DNA from: Fimbriimonadaceae bacterium
GTDB taxonomy: Bacteria > Armatimonadota > Fimbriimonadia > Fimbriimonadales > Fimbriimonadaceae
Assembly (NCBI GenBank): GCA_019454665.1
Contig: JACFNW010000133.1
Span: 1,515-6,575, forward strand
Length of the DNA: 5,061 bases
Direction: 5' to 3'
The notes under the pieces were generated by a model, which saw only the letters and a program-made list of their open reading frames with translations, made no database searches and was not told where the DNA came from. Each line of letters starts with the position of its first letter. Position 1 is the stretch's first letter. A program made the translations under genes and the position numbers. This document shows positions 1-5,061 of the stretch, piece after piece.

Positions 1-1807
1 TCGTGTACTGCTTGAGCGAACCGCCCTCCCAGAAGAACACGCCGTTGTTCGCGCCGATGGCGAACGGATAGCTGCCGGGCGCCACGGGCAGCGCGAGCAG
101 CCGATCCTCGATGCCCTCGAGGTCCACGCGGGGCTCGTCCTTCTTCTCGCCGGCGGCGGCATCGCCTTCCTTCTTGACCGGCTCCTCGTCGGAGGGCTTC
201 AGAAAGGGGTTCTTCTCATCCTTGCTGAGCAAGGCGACGTAGATGCGCTGGGCGTTCTGCATCTCCATCGTGAAGTCGAACACGCCCATGAAGGGGTTGA
301 ACGTTCGCGCGGAGATGAGATAGAGGTACTTGCCGTTCAGGTCGAACGAGATGGCCGAGTCGGTGAAGTAGCCCTCGGTGATCTGGTGGCTCTTCCCTTC
401 GGCGACGTTGTAGAGGAACGCGCGGCCGAACAGGTTCTTGCCCGAGTCAATGTAGGCGAGCCACTTGGAATCGGGCGACCAGTCGTACGTTCCCGACGTC
501 AGGTTGCCGTAGTCGGAGCGCGTCACCTTGGCGATCTGGCCGGACTCGATGTCTAGGATCATCAGGTCGTTTTGTTGCGTCGAGAAGCTGATCTTCTTGC
601 CGTCCGGCGAGTAACGGAAGTCCACGATCGTGCCCTCTTTGTACGACGTGATCTGCCTTGCCTCGCCGCCCATCTGGGCGACCTCGTAGATCTGGAACTC
701 GCCCGATTCGTCGCTCAAGTAGGCGACCTTCTGGCCGTCGGGCGACCACACGGGCGACTTCTCGCGAAAGGCTTCCTTGCCGGGGGCCAGGTTGCGCGTC
801 TCGCCGTTCTTGGCGGGGACGCTGAAGAGCTCGCCGCGCGCCTCGATGACGATGCGGTTGCCGCTGGGCGAGAGAGCAAAGCCCGTCACCATGCCGCCGA
901 GCTTGGCGAAGCGGGGACGCACCGTCAGCTCGTCGCTGGAGATCTTCGGGTTGAGCCGCCTCTCCTGCTTGGAGGCCACGTCGAACGCGTACAGGAACCC
1001 GTCTCGTTCGTAGACGATCGTCTTGGAATCGAATCCGGGATTCTTGATGTCCCAATCCGAGTGGCGCGTGATCTGCTCGCTGCGCCGATTGCGGACGTCG
1101 TAGCTGTAGAGGTTGATCGTGCCCTGGTTCTTGTCGCTGAGGAAGAACACGCGGTCGCCGATCCACATCGGCCAGTAGCTGTTTTCGCGTCCCGTGGAGA
1201 CCTTGGAGTGCTTCTTCGTCTGGAAGTCCCAGAAGTTGATCACGCCCTGAGTGCCGCCTCGGTACTGCCGCCAGTTGAAGTTGTACGAGTTGTTCGTGTT
1301 GTAGGCGATGCTGCGGCCGTCGGGGCTGAACGATCCGTTGAGGACCGGCTCGACGTCGCTGGGCACGGGGATGCCGCCCTGCGGGTGCACCGTGAACATG
1401 CGCGGCACGAACGGAGAGTAGTTGGCCGTGACGTAGGCCACGCGCCCATCGGGCGTCCAGTCGAGAACACTGTCACCGGACGGCTCGAACGTGAGCCGCT
1501 TGGGCGCGCCGCCGTCCACCGAGACGACGTAGACGTCGGGATTGCCGTCGTAGCTGCCGTTGAACGCGATCCACTTGCCGTCCGGCGAGAACTTGGCGTT
1601 GGTCTCGAGGTTGGGGTGGGACGTCAGACGTCGTGCGAACCCGGAACCGTCGAGATTTCCGATCCACAGGTCGCCGGCGTAGGTGAATGCGATTTTGTCG
1701 CCGTGGACGTCCGGGAAGCGGAGCAGCCGGATGTCCTGGGCGGCTGAATGTGCCGCGACCACGCTCAAAGCGGTCGCCAGCAACGAAGAGTGCTTGGTGA
1801 ATCTCAT
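1..1807 (-). CDS. Secreted tricorn protease-like protein (S41 family), N-terminal 602 residues, truncated by window edge
   Basis: Reading back from an ATG at 1805-1807 gives 602 codons with no stop to the window edge, so the 3' part is missing. Residues 1-23 look like a Sec signal peptide: R2 and K5, a hydrophobic stretch LLATALSVVAA, then an Ala-rich cleavage region ending AHSAA before QD; no lipobox Cys. The mature start, with LLRFPDV followed by AGDLW, is characteristic of bacterial tricorn homologues. Propeller-type motifs of the SPDG kind recur near residues 73, 117, 160, 312, 354, 399 and 443, consistent with PD40/WD40-like beta-propeller blades. A charged, Lys/Glu-rich linker (about 529-561) precedes an EDRLLALPV stretch typical of the second propeller. 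Family members run to roughly 1,000-1,100 residues, with PDZ and S41 Ser-protease domains at the C terminus, which cannot be seen here; catalytic activity is therefore inferred. The start is firm: an in-frame TAA lies 13 codons upstream with no ATG, GTG or TTG between. There is no convincing Shine-Dalgarno. Role inferred: degradation of peptides outside the cytoplasm. Confidence 0.9.
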   Translation of the reverse strand, partial: MRFTKHSSLLATALSVVAAHSAAQDIRLLRFPDVHGDKIAFTYAGDLWIGNLDGSGFARRLTSHPNLETNAKFSPDGKWIAFNGSYDGNPDVYVVSVDGGAPKRLTFEPSGDSVLDWTPDGRVAYVTANYSPFVPRMFTVHPQGGIPVPSDVEPVLNGSFSPDGRSIAYNTNNSYNFNWRQYRGGTQGVINFWDFQTKKHSKVSTGRENSYWPMWIGDRVFFLSDKNQGTINLYSYDVRNRRSEQITRHSDWDIKNPGFDSKTIVYERDGFLYAFDVASKQERRLNPKISSDELTVRPRFAKLGGMVTGFALSPSGNRIVIEARGELFSVPAKNGETRNLAPGKEAFREKSPVWSPDGQKVAYLSDESGEFQIYEVAQMGGEARQITSYKEGTIVDFRYSPDGKKISFSTQQNDLMILDIESGQIAKVTRSDYGNLTSGTYDWSPDSKWLAYIDSGKNLFGRAFLYNVAEGKSHQITEGYFTDSAISFDLNGKYLYLISARTFNPFMGVFDFTMEMQNAQRIYVALLSKDEKNPFLKPSDEEPVKKEGDAAAGEKKDEPRVDLEGIEDRLLALPVAPGSYPFAIGANNGVFFWEGGSLKQYT

Positions 1808-1838
1808 GATGAAAGAGTGCCCGTGCAGGAGAGTGTGA

Positions 1839-1871
1839 GGGTTTTACCCGCCCCGGTGGGCGGTCAAACCC
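1839..1871. repeat. Imperfect inverted repeat / hairpin, possible terminator
   Basis: On the plus strand, CCGCCC (1848-1853) pairs with GGGCGG (1858-1863) around a 4-nt loop CGGT. An outer arm GGGTTT (1839-1844) pairs with AAACCC (1866-1871), leaving a short mismatched or bulged section between inner and outer stems. The element spans 33 bp, starting about 53 bp after the dehydrogenase stop codon. Neither strand has a U-run directly after the GC stem, so it is not a classical intrinsic terminator. It could still act as a weak terminator, an mRNA 3'-end stabiliser or an operator. The pairing is directly visible; the function is inferred. Confidence 0.5.
1841..1867 (-). promoter_or_regulatory. 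Weak sigma70-like promoter candidate for the tricorn-like gene
   Basis: On the minus strand a TTGACC box (1867-1862) is followed after 15 bp by TAAAAC (1846-1841), ending 33 bp before the ATG. The -35 box matches TTGACA at five of six positions. The -10 box is poor and the spacer is shorter than the usual 16-18 bp. The boxes lie inside the inverted repeat, so they may be coincidental. Position just upstream of the gene after a long gap is the main supporting context. Confidence 0.25.
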
Positions 1872-1924
1872 CTCTGGGCCTTACGGCGACCGCCAGGCCA
1901 TTGGTTCCCGATCTACGGGGCTCG

Positions 1925-3190
1925 TTAGCGACCGACCCCGATGTACCGGATGCCTGCGGCCTCGATGGCCGCGCGGTCCCAGAAGTTGCGCCCGTCCACC
2001 ACGGCCTTCACGCCGGAGGCGGCCAGAGCGGCCCAATCCAGGTCGGCGTATTCGGGGTGGTTGGTGTTGAGTACGAGCGCCGCGCCTTCAAGGCCCGACG
2101 GGGCGAACCCGTGGTGCCGGATCTCGTCGTCGGAGTAGAGCGGGTCGTTCAGCGTGGCGTCCGCGCCGCGCCTTGCGAGTTCCTCGCCGATCAGGAACGC
2201 CGGGGAACACGTGTGCTCCTTGACGCCCGGTCGGAAGCCGAGGCCCATGATCGTCACGCGCTGGCCCTTCAGGTCGCCGATGGCGTCCGCGAGCCGGTCC
2301 AAACAGTGCGCCGCCTGGCCGTCGTTGATCTGGCGCGCCAGGATAGGCAGGTTGGCCTCCATGCCGACTTCCCTGGCCCCGTGGATGAGGAAGTAGGGAT
2401 AGACCGGCGTGCAGTGGCCGCCCACGCCGATGCCGGGGAACAGCAGGTACGCCTCGCCGTCGGTGTTGGCCGCCGGGAACGTCTCCTTGACGTCAATGCC
2501 CTTGAGTTCGGCGAACCGCGCCAGCTCGTTGGCGATCGCGATGTTGACGTCGCGGTACACCATGCCGGCCAGCTTGACGAACTCCGAAGCTTCGAGCGTC
2601 TTGACGTTGATCACGGGCGCGCCGATGTAATCCGCGTAGAACTTCTCGGCCCGCGCAGCGCTCTTCTCGTCGTAGCCGCCCACGACCTTCGGGTTCACCG
2701 TCAGGTTGCGCAGGACCAGCTTGCTCTTGACGCGCTCGGGCGAGAACGCCAAGTCGAAGTCAACGCCGCACTTGAGCCCGCTTTTCTCGAGCAGGGGCGC
2801 AAAGCTGCGCGTCGTGCCGACCGGAAGCGTGGTTTCATAGACCACCATCGCGCCTTTCTTGAGTCCGGCGGCGATGTCGTCCGTGACCGAGAGGATGATC
2901 CCGAGATCGGCCTTGTTTTCGGGCGTGAGCAACACCGGGACGATGACGATGGTCACGTCGGCGGTCTTGACGGCCTCGGTGGTGTCGGTGGTCGCCCGCA
3001 AGCGACCCTCGCCCACCACCTGGGCCAACAGCTCGTCCACACCGGGTTCGTCGAAGGGTACGACGCCCCGGTTGATGGACTCGACGATTTGGGGATTCTT
3101 GTCGGCGGCGACGACGCTGGCACCACGCGAGGCGATCTGACAGGCGAGGGGCAAGCCCATCTTGCCCGCGCCGATGACGACGACATTCAT
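1925..3190 (-). CDS. UDP-glucose/UDP-HexNAc 6-dehydrogenase family protein (WbpA/WecC-like)
   Basis: This complete 421-residue protein is of normal length for nucleotide-sugar dehydrogenases, which oxidise C6 of a UDP- or GDP-hexose to the uronic acid in two NAD+-dependent steps in the cytoplasm. The N-terminal Rossmann fold shows GAGKMG at residues 7-12, with D30 positioned to bind NAD ribose. Further landmarks are ETTLPVGTT (119-127), FSPERV (149-154), the central helix with K206 followed by YRDVNIAIANELA (212-224), and GVGGHC with catalytic Cys260. The C-terminal domain has GLGFRPGVKE (316-325) and DPLYSDDE (349-356). YRDVNIA resembles the HexNAc-using WbpA/WecC branch more than glucose dehydrogenases. 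Several usual active-site residues differ: Met210 where Asn is expected, Tyr264 where Asp is expected, and Thr327 in place of the Arg of the DxRxSP motif. The substrate is therefore uncertain. The start sits 10 bp after the aminotransferase stop, with only a weak purine-rich stretch (AAAGAA) ahead of the ATG. It is the last gene of the cassette. Confidence 0.93.
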   Translation of the reverse strand: MNVVVIGAGKMGLPLACQIASRGASVVAADKNPQIVESINRGVVPFDEPGVDELLAQVVGEGRLRATTDTTEAVKTADVTIVIVPVLLTPENKADLGIILSVTDDIAAGLKKGAMVVYETTLPVGTTRSFAPLLEKSGLKCGVDFDLAFSPERVKSKLVLRNLTVNPKVVGGYDEKSAARAEKFYADYIGAPVINVKTLEASEFVKLAGMVYRDVNIAIANELARFAELKGIDVKETFPAANTDGEAYLLFPGIGVGGHCTPVYPYFLIHGAREVGMEANLPILARQINDGQAAHCLDRLADAIGDLKGQRVTIMGLGFRPGVKEHTCSPAFLIGEELARRGADATLNDPLYSDDEIRHHGFAPSGLEGAALVLNTNHPEYADLDWAALAASGVKAVVDGRNFWDRAAIEAAGIRYIGVGR

Positions 3191-3200
3191 AGTTCTTTGG

Positions 3201-4310
3201 TTAGGCTCCGAGGTGCGCCTCGTACTCGTGGACGACTTCGATGACCTTCTTGGCCTGATCGTCCGTCAGTTCGGGGAACATCGGCAGCGAGACGCACCGC
3301 GCGGCGACGTGCTCGGAGACCGGGAAGTCGCCCACCTTGCCCAGGTGGTCGTAGCCGCCCAGGGTGTGGATGGCGAACGGATAGTGGATGGCCGTGCCCA
3401 CGCCCTTCTCCTTGCAGAAGTTCATGAAGCCGTCGCGGTCCTCGACCAGAACCACGTACAGGTGGTACACGTGGCGTCGGTCGGCGTAGGCCTTGGGCGC
3501 CTTGACGTGCTTCAGACCGGCGAACGCCTCGTCGTACTGCTTGGCGATGGCTCGGCGGCGCTCCGTCCAGCCCTCGATGTACTTCATCTTGATGTTGAGC
3601 ACCGCACCCTGGACGCCTTCCAGTCGCGCGTTGTAGCCCAGCACCTCGTGGTAGTACTTCTTCTTCTGGCCCCAGTCGCGCAGGATGCGCAGCCGCTCGT
3701 TGATGCCATCGTCGCTGGTCGTGGTCGCGCCGCCTTCGCCGTACGCGCCCAGGTTCTTGCCGGGGTAGAAGCTGAATCCGGCGGCCGTGCCGATCGAGCC
3801 GATGCGTCGGCCCTTGTACTCGGCGCCGTGGGCCTGCGCGGCGTCTTCCAGCACCATCAGCCCGTGTTTGTTGGCGATCTCCATGATCGGGTCCATGTCG
3901 GCTGGCTGGCCGTACAGGTGGACCGGCATGATGGCCTTGGTTTTGGACGTGATGGCCGCCTCGATCTTCGAGGGGTCCATCGTGTAGCTGTCGGGGTCCA
4001 CGTCCACGAAGACGGGCTTGGCGTTCGTGTACATGATCGCCGCGACCGTCGCGACGAACGTGTGCGGGATCGTGATGACTTCGTCGCCGTCGCCGACGCC
4101 CATGGCGAGAAGTGCCATGTGCAGCGCTGCGGTGCCCGAGTTGTGTCCGACGGCGTATTTGGCGCCCGCGTACTTGGCGAACGTCTCTTCGAACGCGGCG
4201 ACTTCGGGGCCGAGCACGAACGCCGTGTTCTCGAAGGTTCGGCCGACGGCTTCCAGGACTTCGTCCTTGATGCCTTGATACTGTTGTTTGAGGTCGAGGA
4301 ATGGGATCAT
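3201..4310 (-). CDS. DegT/DnrJ/EryC1 family PLP-dependent sugar aminotransferase (WbpE-like)
   Basis: This 369-residue protein has the normal length of the family, which transfers an amino group from glutamate to a keto-sugar nucleotide. It begins MIPFLDL, the usual family start. Visible landmarks are NSGTAAL (57-63, cofactor phosphate binding), IPHTFVAT (81-88), EDAAQAHGA (155-163, with Asp156 for the pyridine nitrogen), and FYPGKNLGAYGEGG (181-194) with Lys185 as the PLP Schiff-base lysine. GYNARLEGVQGAVL (225-238) and the C-terminal IHYPFAIH and SLPMFPELT stretches complete the pattern. The C-terminal half resembles WbpE, which makes the 3-amino sugar of UDP-GlcNAc3NAcA, but dTDP-3-amino-sugar aminotransferases share these features and the exact keto substrate is not proven. 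The frame stays open for 44 codons upstream, but that Arg/His-rich extension overlaps the oxidoreductase gene and is not family-like. ATG at 4310 also has a good Shine-Dalgarno. It is second in the cassette. Confidence 0.95.
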   Translation of the reverse strand: MIPFLDLKQQYQGIKDEVLEAVGRTFENTAFVLGPEVAAFEETFAKYAGAKYAVGHNSGTAALHMALLAMGVGDGDEVITIPHTFVATVAAIMYTNAKPVFVDVDPDSYTMDPSKIEAAITSKTKAIMPVHLYGQPADMDPIMEIANKHGLMVLEDAAQAHGAEYKGRRIGSIGTAAGFSFYPGKNLGAYGEGGATTTSDDGINERLRILRDWGQKKKYYHEVLGYNARLEGVQGAVLNIKMKYIEGWTERRRAIAKQYDEAFAGLKHVKAPKAYADRRHVYHLYVVLVEDRDGFMNFCKEKGVGTAIHYPFAIHTLGGYDHLGKVGDFPVSEHVAARCVSLPMFPELTDDQAKKVIEVVHEYEAHLGA

Positions 4311-4315
4311 GGAGT

Positions 4316-5061
4316 TCAGTCTTCCTTGAGTTCGACGGCCTGGCCGTTCAGCTTCATGGACTGCTCGGCGGCTTCGAGAATGCGGACAATGCGGAGGGCG
4401 GCTTCGCCGTCGGTGCGGGGCTTCTCGCCTTCGGTGATGCACCGGACGAAGTGCTGCGCCTCGACCTTTAGGGCCTCGGTCATGTCGAACTGAGGCATCC
4501 AGATGTCGCCCGTGCGGCGGTAGGCCAGAGGCACCTGGTTCGTGCCGACGAGGTCTTCTTTCTTGACGATGCCCCGGTCGTAGACCTTGATCTTCTCCAC
4601 GGGGTCGAGGTCGTCGAACACGACCATCTTGTTGCTGCCGCCGACGAGCATCGTGCGAAGCTTGATCGGCGAGAGCCAGTTCACGTGGATGTGCGCGATC
4701 AGGTTGTTGTCGTAGATCAGCGTCAGGTACGCCACGTCGTGCGGCAACCCGTCCACGTGGGCGGCGGCGGTGCAGGAGACGGCCTTCGGCGCGCCCGGCA
4801 GCCAGTAGCCCGCGATGGACAGGTCGTGGACCGCGAGGTCCCAGATGACGCTGACGTCGTGCTGGAACAGGCCCAGGTTCACGCGGACCGAATCGAAGAA
4901 GTAGAGGTCGCCCAGTTCGCCGCTCTGAATGAGGTCGCGGACCTTCTGGACGGCGCCCATGTACACGAACGTGTGGTCCACGAGCAGCACCTTGCCGGCG
5001 GCCTTGGCGGCGTCCACGACGCGCTTGGCTTCGGCGGAGCTCTCGGCGAGCGGCTTCTCGA
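4316..5061 (-). CDS. Gfo/Idh/MocA family NAD(P)-dependent sugar oxidoreductase, 5' end outside window
   Basis: The frame is open from the right edge to a TGA at 4316-4318, giving 247 visible residues. Full-length relatives have about 330-350, so roughly the first 90-100, including the NAD-binding glycine motif, are missing. A GTG at 5017 is an internal codon, not the start, because the frame continues upstream into the conserved EKPLA motif (visible residues 1-5), whose Lys is catalytic in this family. The C-terminal domain shows DSVRVNLGLFQHDVSVIWDL (56-75), then AVHDLSI with Asp74 and His78 fitting the catalytic DxxxH pattern. HVNWLSPIK (125-133) and GGSNKMVVFDDL (140-151) follow. This set is typical of the oxidoreductases found in polysaccharide clusters beside DegT aminotransferases. 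Inferred role: oxidising a ring hydroxyl of a nucleotide sugar, probably C3 as in WbpB, to give the ketone used by the next gene product. Other sugar substrates remain possible. Confidence 0.92.
   Translation of the reverse strand, partial: EKPLAESSAEAKRVVDAAKAAGKVLLVDHTFVYMGAVQKVRDLIQSGELGDLYFFDSVRVNLGLFQHDVSVIWDLAVHDLSIAGYWLPGAPKAVSCTAAAHVDGLPHDVAYLTLIYDNNLIAHIHVNWLSPIKLRTMLVGGSNKMVVFDDLDPVEKIKVYDRGIVKKEDLVGTNQVPLAYRRTGDIWMPQFDMTEALKVEAQHFVRCITEGEKPRTDGEAALRIVRILEAAEQSMKLNGQAVELKED
4321..4327 (-). promoter_or_regulatory. Ribosome binding site of the aminotransferase gene
   Basis: AAGGAAG on the minus strand ends 10 nt before the ATG at 4310 and lies inside the last codons of the oxidoreductase gene. 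It supports MIPFLDL as the true start rather than the longer open frame. With the stop codon only 5 bp before the start, it suggests translational coupling of the two genes. Confidence 0.6.

Larger units (their letters stand above)
1808..1924. other. Intergenic gap between sugar cassette and tricorn-like gene
   Basis: This 117-bp non-coding stretch separates the TAA of the sugar dehydrogenase gene from the ATG of the tricorn-like gene. It is much longer than the 5- and 10-bp spacings inside the cassette, so a transcription boundary probably lies here. It holds one long imperfect inverted repeat and a weak promoter-like pair, listed separately. I see no small ORF with a good start signal and no tRNA. 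Confidence 0.7.

Noticed and set aside
447..1667. Minus-strand open frames at 447-1166, 1240-1476 and 1473-1667
   Set aside because: They are in shifted frames within the tricorn-like gene, whose own frame is continuous from 1807 to 1 with family motifs throughout. Their Arg/Pro-rich translations match no family. They do not indicate a frameshift.
1839..1871. The intergenic hairpin as a standard intrinsic terminator
   Set aside because: Neither strand has a run of U after the GC stem, so I list it only as an inverted repeat with possible terminator function.
4311..4442. Upstream extension of the aminotransferase to a start at 4442
   Set aside because: The extra 44 residues are Arg/His-rich, overlap the oxidoreductase coding sequence in another frame and are absent from the family; ATG at 4310 has a good ribosome binding site and starts with the conserved MIPFLDL.
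572..4493. Three long plus-strand open frames (572-1747, 1748-3244, 3162-4493) covering most of the window
   Set aside because: They lie antisense to well-supported minus-strand genes, are rich in Arg, Val, Asp and His as expected for the reverse of GC-rich codons, and show no recognisable domain. Long antisense frames are common in GC-rich DNA.
4316..5017. A GTG start at 5017 for a 233-residue oxidoreductase
   Set aside because: The frame is open to the window edge and encodes the conserved EKPLA motif upstream, so the gene is cut by the window rather than short.

Overview
The window is GC-rich and almost fully coding, with every supported gene on the minus strand. It holds four protein genes, two of them cut by the window edges. 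No RNA gene, mobile element, CRISPR array or phage gene is visible. The gene mix suggests a Gram-negative-type environmental bacterium. A secreted bacterial tricorn-like peptidase, a nucleotide-sugar cassette and mostly weak Shine-Dalgarno signals would fit Planctomycetota or a similar phylum, but the sequence alone does not fix the taxon.

In transcription order (right to left), positions 5061-3201 and on to 1925 form a tight three-gene operon. First is the C-terminal part of a Gfo/Idh/MocA NAD(P)-dependent sugar oxidoreductase (5061-4316, start outside the window). After 5 bp comes a complete DegT/DnrJ/EryC1 PLP-dependent sugar aminotransferase (4310-3201). After a further 10 bp comes a complete UDP-sugar 6-dehydrogenase family protein (3190-1925). 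Together they look like a cassette that oxidises a nucleotide sugar at C6, oxidises a ring hydroxyl to a ketone and transaminates it. The result would be an amino-uronic acid nucleotide sugar for a surface or exopolysaccharide, analogous to the WbpA/WbpB/WbpE set of Pseudomonas. The dehydrogenase differs from textbook members at several active-site positions, so its exact substrate is uncertain.

A 117-bp non-coding gap (1808-1924) follows. It contains a long imperfect hairpin that overlaps a weak promoter-like pair of boxes.

The gap is followed by the first 602 codons of an exported tricorn-protease-like protein (1807-1). It shows a Sec signal peptide and a run of PD40/WD40-like beta-propeller motifs. 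Its PDZ and S41 serine-protease parts would lie beyond the left edge. It is probably a separate transcription unit with no obvious functional tie to the sugar cassette. I see nothing here that amounts to a clearly new system; the most interesting points are the atypical dehydrogenase active site and the hairpin/promoter overlap.
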